A stretch of 64,000 nt of DNA from Bacteroidota bacterium (lineage in GTDB: Bacteria > Bacteroidota > Bacteroidia > UKL13-3), in NCBI GenBank assembly GCA_027488905.1, contig JAIYAT010000007.1:124001-188000 (forward strand), in the 5' to 3' direction. Below, one piece after another: positions 1 to 12,000 of the stretch. Both the position numbers and the translations under genes were made by a program. Position 1 is the first letter of the stretch. Every line of letters starts with the position of its first letter. The notes beneath the pieces are model-generated. The model worked only from the letters and a program-made list of their open reading frames with translations. It was not told the origin of the DNA and ran no database searches.

Positions 1-72
1 GGGTAGATTAAAATTAGAGGGTATTACACAAATAATGCTAAATCTTATATTATTCTCACATTGACAGAATTG

Positions 73-600
73 CTACAGCACTGCAAGTGCGATACGTCTT
101 TTATTATCTGCAAGCTTTTTGAAATAAGAAGGTGAAAGTCCAGTTACTTTCTTAAACTGACCCGTTAAATGTGGAATGCTATGATAGTCTAGTTTATTGG
201 CAATTTCTTTTATACTCAGTTGATTGTACAAAATCAGTTCTTTAACACGTTCAATTTTGTTAAGAACAATAAAATGCTCAATTGAAACGCCTTTGACTTC
301 TGCAAATAGGTTATATAAATATTTGAAATCATAGCCTAAAGTGTCCACCAAATGATTTGAAAGCTTTAAATCATTAGCCTCATTAGATTTTTCATATTGA
401 ACCAATTCAGCGATGATAGCTTTTATCTTTTCAACGAGTTCACCGCTTTTATCATCAAGTAGTTCTAGTCCAACCTTCAATAAATTTTTATGAAGTAAGT
501 CACGCTGTGTTTGGTCAATGTTTTCTAAAAGCTCAACCATACCTAATTCTATTTCTCCAAAATGAAGCCCTAATATTTTTAATTCGGTTTTCACTAGCAT
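73..600 (-). CDS. AraC-type helix-turn-helix transcriptional regulator (short form)
   Basis: A 175-residue protein whose C-terminal third is an AraC-type DNA-binding domain: two helix-turn-helix units including LSIKEIANKLDY and a second helix ending FKKVTGLSPSYFKK. The N-terminal part is short and lacks a cupin-like sensor, as in the small Bacteroidota AraC regulators. An in-frame start 14 codons further upstream exists, but MLVKTELKILGLHFGEIELG matches how this family normally begins, so I start at 600. It lies 175 bases downstream of, and on the same strand as, a DUF protein and an NAD(P)H oxidoreductase, so it may regulate them. The inducer is unknown. Confidence 0.8.
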   Translation of the reverse strand: MLVKTELKILGLHFGEIELGMVELLENIDQTQRDLLHKNLLKVGLELLDDKSGELVEKIKAIIAELVQYEKSNEANDLKLSNHLVDTLGYDFKYLYNLFAEVKGVSIEHFIVLNKIERVKELILYNQLSIKEIANKLDYHSIPHLTGQFKKVTGLSPSYFKKLADNKRRIALAVL

Positions 601-775
601 TTTGCAGCGAAGGCTAACCATGTATTTGAAGTATAATACCATTTAGGATTTTTATAGAATATTTTGCTTGAATTTAATTTTAAAGAAGTTTGAAACCTTG
701 TTTTAGTCTTAATTCTGGAAGATAGGTAATTATAATTGCTTTATTGCATAATAAACTGGTAAAGGTTATTAATGA

Positions 776-1600
776 TTAAAACTGTTCTGTCTTATCATAC
801 TCGATTTCTGTAACATTAAACTTGGCATAGCTTAAATCCTGTTTCTCTAATCTCCATAAGACTTCAAAGGCGGTTGGAATAACTATGTTATTTACCCTTT
901 CGTAATTCGCTAATTTAATAATCCATGTCTCTAAGTTATTAGTGTCCATATACCTTTTTGTTTCCAATTCTGTGATTTCACCTTTTGGGTCAAAGCTAAC
1001 TTTAAAGAACAATGAAAGGCCATTGTAATTATAAGTTAGCATTGCAGTATTAGAATCAATTGCCAACCACTTTAACCTATTGCTTGGTAATAAATTGGTG
1101 GGATATAAAACACTTTCACCCAACCAACGAATTAATTCTCCTTGATCATATTGAATGCCTTCTCCATCCACAACCCTTATCAATGAAAAGATTGAAACTT
1201 CCAGCCTGCCCTTATCTTCTAAATAAGAATCCTTAGCAGTAAACAAAGTGGTAGAGCCTTTCCAAATAAATCCTTGTTTATTTGCTGTAGCATAATGTTC
1301 ACCTATTATGTTTATCCAATCTTTGTCTAATCCAGTTTTAAATTGTCCATCATGTTTCATTCCAATGGAACTGATGTAGGGCTGTCCTTCATTCAAAACG
1401 TGCTTAAAGTAACGTTTAACAGGTGCTGGTAAACCAAGGATTTGTGCATATTCAAATTTTTGATTTGAAATGTTTTTTAACTGCCCAAAGAGCGTTTTTA
1501 TTTGATTTTTAAATTGAATATTAGCATTTATTTTTCCAATAATTAATATCAATATAAGTGCCCCAATAATTAAGAAAGTGTAAACTTTTAGTTTTTTCAT
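776..1600 (-). CDS. DUF6544/DUF6920-like membrane-anchored protein
   Basis: A 274-residue protein with one N-terminal hydrophobic segment (residues 5-23) and a soluble domain. The stretch LPAPVKRYFKHVLNEGQP is characteristic of an uncharacterised family that I recall as DUF6544 or DUF6920; I am unsure of the number. No catalytic motif is visible. The start codon directly abuts the stop of the upstream oxidoreductase gene, with no base between them, so the two are almost certainly co-transcribed and translationally coupled. Function unknown. Confidence 0.75.
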   Translation of the reverse strand: MKKLKVYTFLIIGALILILIIGKINANIQFKNQIKTLFGQLKNISNQKFEYAQILGLPAPVKRYFKHVLNEGQPYISSIGMKHDGQFKTGLDKDWINIIGEHYATANKQGFIWKGSTTLFTAKDSYLEDKGRLEVSIFSLIRVVDGEGIQYDQGELIRWLGESVLYPTNLLPSNRLKWLAIDSNTAMLTYNYNGLSLFFKVSFDPKGEITELETKRYMDTNNLETWIIKLANYERVNNIVIPTAFEVLWRLEKQDLSYAKFNVTEIEYDKTEQF

Positions 1601-2179
1601 TTAGCTATTTCCTTCTCCCATTTTTTCTACCTCATAAAGCCATTGCTTTCTTTTTCTATCATCTGAAGTTTTTATTGGGCCATAGGTTTTAATCTTTACT
1701 GGTTTTATACCACTAAATTCAAGAACTCCAATTTTCATCGCATTGTGGCCTGAGTTTTTGTTGATAAGCCAGTAATACCAATTAGGGGTATCCATGGTAA
1801 CAATTATTTGGGCTGTTTTTCCTTTGAGCAGTTTGTCCCAGAAAGGATCTTTTTCATGGTATTTGAATGCAAAATTAGGAAGAAAAATTCTATCAATAAA
1901 TCCCTTAAACAAAGCAGGGTAAGTACTCCACCAATTTGGGTAAACAAATACCAAATGGTCTGCTTCTAAAATATCTTTTTGGGCTTGAATTAAATCTGGC
2001 TCTAAGGCTGAAGGTTTGCGATATCCAAAGTTTAAAATAGGATTGAATTTTAAGTCGATGAGATGCGTTATTTTACAACTTACACCAGCTTTTTCTGCAC
2101 CAATTTTATATCTTTCGGCCAAGGCATAACAAAAACTTTCCTTATCAGGATGACCGTCAATAATTAGCGTTTTCTTCAT
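1601..2179 (-). CDS. NAD(P)H-dependent oxidoreductase, flavodoxin-like fold
   Basis: A 192-residue protein of the NQO1/MdaB-like quinone reductase family, which uses FMN or FAD to reduce quinones with two electrons. It begins MKKTLIIDGHPDKESF, the phosphate-binding loop of the flavodoxin fold, and contains FVYPNWWSTYPALFKGFIDR, the usual flavin-contacting loop. An upstream in-frame ATG at 2245 would add 22 residues that do not belong to the fold, so I start at 2179. It is the first gene of a minus-strand pair with the DUF protein that follows it directly. Confidence 0.85.
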   Translation of the reverse strand: MKKTLIIDGHPDKESFCYALAERYKIGAEKAGVSCKITHLIDLKFNPILNFGYRKPSALEPDLIQAQKDILEADHLVFVYPNWWSTYPALFKGFIDRIFLPNFAFKYHEKDPFWDKLLKGKTAQIIVTMDTPNWYYWLINKNSGHNAMKIGVLEFSGIKPVKIKTYGPIKTSDDRKRKQWLYEVEKMGEGNS

Positions 2180-2360
2180 CTTCAAATTTCTCATTCTTGA
2201 CCCAAGGTTTGTTGCACATAAAATATTTTTATTTACATAAATCACATGTTTTTAGCTCTAGTTTCAACTATAAATCAAATAGTTTTAAAAAACGTTTAGT
2301 TTCAAACCGAAACTTTTTAGAAAATGCTTGAAGCATAAAAAGTTTAGGCTACATTTTTCT

Positions 2361-2368
2361 TACTTTGC
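2361..2368 (+). promoter_or_regulatory. Candidate -7 element of arfB
   Basis: TACTTTGC lies just four bases before the arfB ATG and differs from TAnnTTTG in one place. If it is used, transcription would begin at or next to the start codon, giving a leaderless message. I found no convincing TTTG at the correct upstream spacing. Confidence 0.25.
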
Positions 2369-2371
2369 AGC

Positions 2372-2791
2372 ATGAGATTTAGCGCCCCAGATTTATTACC
2401 TGAATTTGTTTTTAAAACTAGCCGTAGTGGCGGGGCAGGAGGGCAGCATGTAAATAAGGTGGCAACAAAAGTGCAATTGCAATTTGATGTGCGTAACTCC
2501 AATTTGTTAGCAGAAGAGGAGAAGATACTGCTGCTAAGCAAGCTAATAAATCAACTTTCTGAGGAAGGTGTGCTGCAAGTTACTAGCCAAGAAGGAAGAA
2601 GTCAGCACGACAATAAACTGGTTGCCTTGCGAAAGATGTATCGCATTTTGAACAAATGTTTTGAAGTACCTAAACCGCGCAAACCCAGTAAGCCAACAAA
2701 ATCTTCCTTACTCAAAAAAAAGGTGCTAAAGCAACGAAACAGTGCAGTAAAGCGTTTGCGCAGTAAAAAAAGTATCGAGGAAAGTAATTAG
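2372..2791 (+). CDS. arfB: Alternative ribosome-rescue factor ArfB (peptidyl-tRNA hydrolase)
   Basis: A 139-residue release-factor homologue that frees ribosomes stalled without a stop codon by hydrolysing peptidyl-tRNA. The GGQ catalytic motif is at residues 23-25 within SGGAGGQHVNKVATKVQL. The lysine/arginine-rich tail (about residues 105-139, LKKKVLKQRNSAVKRLRSKK) is the part that in ArfB enters the empty mRNA channel. The length matches ArfB and is much shorter than RF1/RF2, and there is no codon-recognition domain. It is monocistronic and is followed by a separate sigma-factor operon. Confidence 0.93.
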   Translation: MRFSAPDLLPEFVFKTSRSGGAGGQHVNKVATKVQLQFDVRNSNLLAEEEKILLLSKLINQLSEEGVLQVTSQEGRSQHDNKLVALRKMYRILNKCFEVPKPRKPSKPTKSSLLKKKVLKQRNSAVKRLRSKKSIEESN

Positions 2792-2868
2792 TTTTAAAAG
2801 GTTCAATCCATAAGTCTATTTCTGTTTGAACCAAAAGTCATTTTTCAAGATAAATAAAAAAATAAATC

Positions 2869-3663
2869 ATGACCATAGAACAGTTTACCCGCGAATTTGA
2901 ACAGGCTAGGCCACATCTTAAATCCTATTTATTAAGAATTACAGCAAGTATAGAAGATGTAGAAGATATTGTTCAGGATACCTTTATTAAAGCTTCCTTT
3001 AATCTTTCTAACTTTAGAGGAGAAAGCACGGTTAAGACTTGGATATTTACCATTGCCTCTAATATTGCCAAAGACAATTTGAGGGCAAAGAAAAGATGGC
3101 CTGAGACAGTTACAGATATTTGTAGGGAGAAAGCCTTGGCAAATCCTGATTATTTTATAGAGATAGGAAACTTGATGGCATCCTCACCTCAAACAACTTT
3201 TGAGATCAAAGAGCACATTACCTTTTGTCTTACCTGCATTGCTAAATCATTGCCATTAGAACAGCAACTTTGTATTTTTCTGAAAGAAATTTATGAGTTT
3301 AAAGTTTCTGAAATTCTTGAAATTTTGCAAACAACAGAGGCAATGGTAAAGTATTACCTGCATACTGCCCGCACAAAAATGGTCAGTATTTTTGAGGGGA
3401 GATGCGCCTTAATAAACAAAGAAGGTACTTGTCATCAATGTTCTGAGTTAAATGGTATTTTTAATCCTAAGCAGGATTTTGAAATAGAAAAAAATAAGGT
3501 TGAGTTTGCAAAAAAAGCAAATGAGCCAGACCGTAATAAATTGTTAGACCTTCGATTAAATATCATGAGAGAAATTGACCCCTTTACTTCAAATGGAGCA
3601 GTTTTGCAATTACATCATTTAGCTCACAATAAAAGAGTTATGGAAAATTTTGAAGAAAAGTGA
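2869..3663 (+). CDS. ECF-like sigma-70 family RNA polymerase sigma factor
   Basis: A 264-residue sigma factor. Region 2 is at about residues 10-80 (DVEDIVQDTFIKA, then the tryptophan-containing VKTWIFTIASNIAKD). Region 4 is at about residues 130-180 (LPLEQQLCIFLKEIYEFKVSEI, then AMVKYYLHTARTKM). About 85 extra C-terminal residues follow, with a CxxC pair (TCHQC), longer than a minimal ECF factor. No anti-sigma gene is adjacent. It is followed on the same strand by an SRPBCC protein (64-base gap) and a DUF protein, which may form an operon with it. The signal it responds to is unknown. Confidence 0.85.
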   Translation: MTIEQFTREFEQARPHLKSYLLRITASIEDVEDIVQDTFIKASFNLSNFRGESTVKTWIFTIASNIAKDNLRAKKRWPETVTDICREKALANPDYFIEIGNLMASSPQTTFEIKEHITFCLTCIAKSLPLEQQLCIFLKEIYEFKVSEILEILQTTEAMVKYYLHTARTKMVSIFEGRCALINKEGTCHQCSELNGIFNPKQDFEIEKNKVEFAKKANEPDRNKLLDLRLNIMREIDPFTSNGAVLQLHHLAHNKRVMENFEEK

Positions 3664-3727
3664 AATAAATCCTATCGTTTTGTTGCCAACCAACGTCAAA
3701 AGGGTATAATTTAAAAAAACAACAAAC

Positions 3728-4195
3728 ATGGAACCAATTACGTCAAACGGAAAAGCTATTACAGAAAAGAGAGTTTTTAGCCGCGAAACCGCAGTAAGTA
3801 TTGACATTGAGGCAGACAAAAGTATTCTTTGGGCTTTGCTAACAAATGCAAGCGATTATGCCCGTTGGAATTCGACTGTTATTTCAATTGAAGGAAACAT
3901 TCGAGCCAAAGAGTCAATAGTTTTAAAAGCTAAGCTTGATCCAAAAAGAGCATTTAAACTTAAGGTGTTAGAATTTAATCCCGATAGTTCTCTAACTTGG
4001 GGAGATGCTATGGGGAAGAGAGTTTTTACACTAAAAACTATTGGCAATAACCTAACAAATTTTACCATGAGTGAAAAGATTGGTGGACCAATATTTCCTT
4101 TGTTCTCGAAAATGATTCCTTCATTTGATGCCTCATTTGAGCAATTTGCGAAAGACTTAAAAAACGAAGCAGAAATAATTTCAAAAACTAGATAA
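3728..4195 (+). CDS. SRPBCC (START/Bet v 1-like) family protein
   Basis: A 155-residue SRPBCC-type lipid/small-molecule binding protein: AVSIDIEADKSILWALLTNASDYARWNSTV is the usual first strand and helix, and the C-terminal long helix (FEQFAKDLKNEAEII) is present. There is no signal peptide, so it is probably cytosolic. It lies 64 bases after the sigma factor and 11 bases before the next gene, suggesting one operon. The ligand is unknown. Confidence 0.8.
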   Translation: MEPITSNGKAITEKRVFSRETAVSIDIEADKSILWALLTNASDYARWNSTVISIEGNIRAKESIVLKAKLDPKRAFKLKVLEFNPDSSLTWGDAMGKRVFTLKTIGNNLTNFTMSEKIGGPIFPLFSKMIPSFDASFEQFAKDLKNEAEIISKTR

Positions 4196-4206
4196 CAACA
4201 ATTACT

Positions 4207-4614
4207 ATGACATACAAAATTGGAACTAAAGAAAGCCCAATGGTTTTGAAAACCCCGCCATTAACAAGCGAATATACCATGCACATCGACCAAAAAGATG
4301 GAAAAGATGTTTTGGTTTGCACGGTAGGGAAAACAGTGTTATTGTACAACCTAAATTGTATAGAAGATTTGCATAAAATGTTAAAGGCCCATGGAGATTG
4401 GATGGAGCTTGGTAGTGCAGATGAACAAAAACCAGCCAAGGAAGGCACCGTTGAAGCTTGGGGACGCTCAGAAAACAATCCTGTTAGGGGTTGGTATGGA
4501 CTTAAAAAAGGATTACGTGGCAGGTTTGGCATGTATGTTCCACCTTTAATGGAGGCACTTGGTCTAGCCGAAGTTACCCATGATGCCAAGGGGAATAAGA
4601 TGAGAGCCATTTAG
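4207..4614 (+). CDS. Conserved hypothetical protein, possibly DUF6855-like
   Basis: A 135-residue soluble protein with no signal peptide and no motif I can tie to a reaction. It is rich in conserved-looking glycine/tryptophan turns (GRSENNPVRGWYGLKKGLRGRFG) and probably belongs to a small DUF of Bacteroidota and Proteobacteria; the DUF number is a recollection only. It is the third gene of the sigma/SRPBCC cluster, 11 bases after the SRPBCC gene. The opposite-strand reading of the same stretch is a shadow. Confidence 0.7.
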   Translation: MTYKIGTKESPMVLKTPPLTSEYTMHIDQKDGKDVLVCTVGKTVLLYNLNCIEDLHKMLKAHGDWMELGSADEQKPAKEGTVEAWGRSENNPVRGWYGLKKGLRGRFGMYVPPLMEALGLAEVTHDAKGNKMRAI

Positions 4615-4648
4615 AAAATAGGTTGAACCAAACAACTTTAACCTCATC

Positions 4649-5587
4649 TTACTCAACTGGCAGCAGCATTTCTCCTTCCAAATCTAAATAAGGAATGATA
4701 AGAGATACTTTCTCAATGATTTCTCTTTGTAGTGCTTCTAGTAACTTCTTCTTTACAAAATGTCTATGCACTACTAGTCCTATGGTTCTGTAGGGAACAG
4801 GCGCTTTAAATTCGCTAAGGTGTGTTTTTTCTTGTGCAGAAAATTCTTGGGTGGCTAGGTAAGGTAATAAGGTGCTAGCTTTATTTGCTTTTACAAATCT
4901 TAGCAAACTATCTATCGAACCTGCCTTATATTCAAAGTTTAACTTGCTTGCAGATTGATTTCCATTCACTTCGCATAATCTCAACACCTGTGTTCTTAAA
5001 CAATGTCCTTCTTCCATTAAGCATAAATTTTCTACCTTTATTTTATTGGCAGAAATATTCTTAGGTGTTGCTGCATTTGCATCAAAATATAAAAAAGGCT
5101 CGTCAAATAATTTAAACTCTAAAATTTCTTTATCACTTAAAGGTATAGAAAGCAAGCCAATGTCTAATTCCCTCGATTTCAGCTTTCGCATGATTTCTGA
5201 AGTAGGTTCTTCCCTAACCTTAATGCTTAAATTTGGGAACTTACTGGCAAAGTCTTGCAAGAATAAAGGCAACAAAAACGGTGCAAGGGTTGGAATCACA
5301 GACAAGGTTAAAGTGCCCGTAATTTCACCCTTCACTTCTTTGGTTATTTCTTTTAGCTGCTCAATATTATTGACAATGACTTTTAGTTGCTCTATAATCA
5401 CCGCGCCTTCATTGGTAAGCTGAACAGGTTTCTTTTTGCGGTCGAAAATTCTAATGCCCAACTCATCTTCAAACTTAGAAATCATAGTGCTAAGCGTAGA
5501 TTGGGTAATATGACTTTTCTCGGCAGCAACCTCAAAATGCTTGTGTTCTTCTACTGCTAAGATGTATTTAAACTGTTGAATATTCAT
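4649..5587 (-). CDS. oxyR: Hydrogen peroxide-sensing LysR-type regulator OxyR
   Basis: A 312-residue LysR-family activator. The N-terminal winged helix-turn-helix is at residues 1-60 (FKYILAVEEHKHFEVAAEKS). The substrate domain carries GHCLRTQVLRLC with C196 and C205, nine residues apart like the redox pair C199/C208 of E. coli OxyR, so disulfide sensing of peroxide is very likely retained. It is transcribed divergently from katG across a 90-base gap, the standard arrangement for an OxyR that controls the adjacent catalase-peroxidase. Confidence 0.93.
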   Translation of the reverse strand: MNIQQFKYILAVEEHKHFEVAAEKSHITQSTLSTMISKFEDELGIRIFDRKKKPVQLTNEGAVIIEQLKVIVNNIEQLKEITKEVKGEITGTLTLSVIPTLAPFLLPLFLQDFASKFPNLSIKVREEPTSEIMRKLKSRELDIGLLSIPLSDKEILEFKLFDEPFLYFDANAATPKNISANKIKVENLCLMEEGHCLRTQVLRLCEVNGNQSASKLNFEYKAGSIDSLLRFVKANKASTLLPYLATQEFSAQEKTHLSEFKAPVPYRTIGLVVHRHFVKKKLLEALQREIIEKVSLIIPYLDLEGEMLLPVE

Positions 5588-7957
<2,370 letters not shown>

Positions 7958-7978
7958 AAAGTAGTAAATTAAATTTAT

Positions 7979-8046
7979 AACCCAAAGTTGGGGCATTAGA
8001 AAAAGGCTTTAAAGTCGGGTTCTGTGCTTCAATTTTGGGTTTTTTT
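7979..8046 (+). terminator. Possible weak terminator after katG
   Basis: AACCCAAA near 7979 can pair with TTTTGGGTT before a T-run at 8034-8046, but the loop is long. This is the only candidate between the convergent genes katG and the DUF1579 gene. Confidence 0.25.
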
Positions 8047-8118
8047 TGTTTCGGTTTGAACCAAATGTTAGTTACCCAATTAAGTCAGTTTAAACAATCA
8101 ATAATACAAAAGCAGTTT

Positions 8119-8679
8119 TTACTTCTTATTTCTAGTATATTTATATTGCATTGTTTTCCTGAAAGGTTTCTTGCCTTCTTGGTCAAAGCTTTCAATAAGT
8201 ATGGTGTTGGCATCTATAAAAGTAATTACTTGTTTAACCTTGATTACTTTTTTTGTGACAGGATTGGTTTGTTGACCAAACAAAGTTGCAGAATTTGATT
8301 TTTCATCCCAATCTCCTGTTAATGTTAATGTACCAGTGCCCATGTTGCTTATGCTAGTAAGCGTTACTTTTTGGTCTGTATTGTTGAACCCAATGGTAGT
8401 AATGGCAAGGAAATTCATATTCATCATTTTACCGAATTGCTTCATTTCTAGGAATCTTTCCCCAAGTAACATAGATTGATAAGATTCGGCTTTCTCTACC
8501 ACCGGAGCATTGCCTTCTTCCATATACATTGTAACATTAATGTTAAAACTTCCATTATATTTTGAAAGAAGTTGATGAAAAGTAGAAGGGGTTGCATAGG
8601 ATGTCCATGGATCAAGGTTTTGGGCCTTAAGAAACGTTAAGCTAAAAATTAAGGTGGATAGGAGTATTATTCTTTTCAT
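8119..8679 (-). CDS. DUF1579 family secreted protein
   Basis: A 186-residue protein with a signal peptide (MKRIILLSTLIFSLTFLKAQ) and the DUF1579 pattern: an N-terminal segment measuring the 'weight' of a sample protein fold (FHQLLSKYNGSFNINVTMYMEEG), then ISNMGTGTLTLTGDWDEKS. An upstream ATG at 8742 adds 21 residues before the signal peptide, so I start at 8679. It is convergent with katG. The function of DUF1579 proteins is not known. Confidence 0.8.
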   Translation of the reverse strand: MKRIILLSTLIFSLTFLKAQNLDPWTSYATPSTFHQLLSKYNGSFNINVTMYMEEGNAPVVEKAESYQSMLLGERFLEMKQFGKMMNMNFLAITTIGFNNTDQKVTLTSISNMGTGTLTLTGDWDEKSNSATLFGQQTNPVTKKVIKVKQVITFIDANTILIESFDQEGKKPFRKTMQYKYTRNKK

Positions 8680-9000
8680 TACAAGTTTTGAGGTTTCAAC
8701 AATTTCTTCAAAGGTGAGCATTATGAAACATAATATTTTCAAAATATTTTATATCCTAGAAATTGGGATTTTTAAATTGAAAATAGATTGTTTTTTTGAA
8801 TTTCTATCAGCTTATTAATGAAGTTTTAAAAACACATTAACTTAACTTTTAGGAAATGTGCCTCATAAATATTTGAAAATAAAAAGCTTATCAAGTATGA
8901 AGAAATTGTTGTTTACTTTTCCATGTTGTTTAGTTAATTATTTAGGATATATTCATTAACATTAGGAAGGGTTATTTGAGTCATAAATTTTTACATATTT

Positions 9001-12000
9001 ATGAATAAACCTTTTCACAAATTTTTGTTTGTCTTGCTTTTAACAATTGCAGGCACACAAGTTAACGCGCAAATTAACGCGCAATTCCTAGGGAGATATT
9101 CCATAGGAACTTACAACTCTGATGGAGGTGTAGCTGAAATTTCAGCTTTCGATCCAAGTTCTAAAAGGATGTTTGTTACAAACGGTCCTGACAATTCGTT
9201 GAGGATTGTAAATTTAGCTAATCCTGCTAGTCCAGTGCAAATTAGTTCCATTTCAATGGCAGCATATGGAAGTGACATTACTTCTGTTGCTTGTAACAAA
9301 AAGGGAATTATTGCTGCAGCAATTTTGGATTCAAATGGAAAAACAAATCCAAGTAGCATTGTATTTATGGACATCAACGGAAACTTTATCAGTAAAGTAA
9401 AAGTTGGTGCAAATGCAGACAATGTGGTTTTCACACCAAACGGACAAAAAGTATTGGTTGCTAACGAAGGTGAGCCAAACAATGGTTACACTATCGACCC
9501 AGAAGGTTCAGTATCAATCATAGATGTTTCTGGTGGTTTTGCTGGTTTAACGCAAGCGAATGTTCAAACTGCTGGTTTTACAGCTTTCAATTCTCCTGCA
9601 GTAATTGATTCAAAAATAAAAATTACTGGAAGAATTCAATCAGGAGGAAATTTTTTAAGAAACTCAACTGTTGCAGAAGATTTAGAACCTGAGTATATCA
9701 CAGTTTCTGACGATAATTTAACTGCTTGGGTTACTTGCCAAGAAAACAACGCGATTGCTGTAGTTAATATTAATACTGCAACCGTTACTTCGTTATTGCC
9801 CTTAGGTTTTAAAAACCATAATTTAACTGGAAATGGTTTAGACCCATCGGATAGAAGTTTAAATAATACGACGGCACAAGCTGCAATAGCTAATTGGCCA
9901 GTGTTTGGAATGTATCAACCAGATGCGATTTCAAGCTACAATGTAGGAAATCAAACTTATTTAGTAACTGCTAATGAAGGGGATGCAAGAGCTGATTGGG
10001 GTAATGCAAACAATGAAGAAGTTCGTGTTAACGCTTCTTCCTATGTGTTGGATACCGTTAAATTTGGAGGAACTTCCAATGTAACTGCTATAAAAGCTAA
10101 TGGTGGATTAGGTAGATTAAATGTTACCAATCGCTTTGGCGATTTTAATAACGATGGCAAATTTGATAGTATTTTCACATATGGATCACGCTCATTTTCT
10201 ATTTGGAATGGTTCAACAGGTGCTTTAGTATGGGATAGTAAAGATGATTTTGAACAAAGAACCTTGGCTATGTTCCCTAGTAACTTTAATGCTGGACATA
10301 ATACTAATTCATTGGATGACAGAAGTGATAATAAAGGTCCTGAACCAGAATCAATAACTGTTGGTAAAATATTAGACAGTACTTATGCATTTGTAGGTTT
10401 AGAAAGAATTGGTGGTATTATGATTTACAATATCACTAACCCTAATAGTCCTTATTTTGTACAATATATCAATACACGTAATTTTTCTCAAACACCTGGT
10501 TTAAATTCTGGTGGAGATTTAGGTCCAGAAGGAATTGTATTTGTTCCCAGAAATGAAAGTCCAAATGGAAAAGATTTAATTTTATTATCAAATGAAGTAA
10601 GCGGAACAGTTGTTGTTTTCCAAGTTAATTCACGCAGCGCATTCCAATTACAAGTTTTGCATGCTTCGGATATGGAAAGTGGACTTGACGCACCAATTGA
10701 TGCGCCAAACTTCGCTTCTGTTTTAGATACTTTAGAAGGAACTTACCCAAATACAGTTAAATTAGCTTCTGGCGATTGTTATATTCCTAGTCCGTTTTTA
10801 AGTGCTGGGGAAGATGCAAGTATGCAAAATCCTTTACGCACTGCTGTTAGTAGTTATTATGCAGGAACACATGCTGTAAGACCAGCTATTGGTAGAACAG
10901 ATATAGCAATGATGAATATCATGGGTTTCCAAGGTTCAGCCTTCGGTAACCACGAATTTGATTTAGGAACTTCAGAAGTAAATAGCATTATTGGCGTTGA
11001 TATTAGAAGTGCTTCAGACAGACGTTGGATTGGAGCGCAATTTCCATATTTAAGTGCAAATCTAAATTTTGCTTCAGATGCCAACTTAAGCTACTTAACC
11101 ACTACACAACGTTTGCATGTTGATAGTTTTAAAACTCCTATTAATATTTCTGCCCCAAGCCAAAAGAAAGGGATTGCTCCTTCTGCAATTATTGAAACCA
11201 ATGGCGAGAGAATAGGAATTGTAGGCGCAACTACACAAGTATTAGCCTCTATTTCATCACCTGGAGCAACTACTGTAATTAGTGGAGGCTCAGATAATAT
11301 GCCTGCATTAGCTGCGGTATTGCAACCTGTTATTGATTCATTAAGAGCAATGGGAATCAACAAAATTATTGTGATGAGTCACTTACAACAATTGGCAAAT
11401 GAGAAAACTTTAGCGCCTTTATTAAAAGGAGTGGATATTATTATCGCGGGTGGTTCACATTCATTATGTGCTGACGGAAACGACAGAATTAGAGTTGGAA
11501 CTACTGTTGCTGATAAATATCCTATCTTAACTGTAAATAATGATAATGAGCCATTGGCTATTTTAAATACAACGGCTGAGTGGAAATATGTAGGTCGTTT
11601 TGTGTGTGATTTTGACTCATTAGGTGTGTTACTTCCTAATTTGTTAGATTCTACCATTAATGGTGCTTATGCAGCTGATACTGCAATGGTTACTGCTTTA
11701 TATGGTTCTTATAGTGCTGGTTTCTTAACTGGCAGCAAAGGTGCAAATGTTAGAGCCTTAACTTCTGCAATTGCCGCAGTTATCAATAACAAAGACGGTA
11801 ATAAATTTGGTAAGTCAAATGTGTTTTTAGAAGGAAGAAGGAACCTTGTAAGAACTGAAGAAACTAACTTTGGTAACTTATCGGCAGATGCAAACCTATG
11901 GTATGCTAAACAATATGATAACCAAGTAAAAGTTTCAATTAAAAATGGAGGTGGAATTCGCTCAGCTATTGGAAACATCAATGCAGTTGGTTTAACCACA

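Noticed and set aside
4188-4610. A 140-residue frame opposite the DUF protein gene
   Set aside because: Complete antisense shadow of a gene with good coding character and an operon context.
8035-8298. An 87-residue plus-strand frame after katG
   Set aside because: It begins in a T-rich terminator-like region and overlaps the DUF1579 gene on the other strand.
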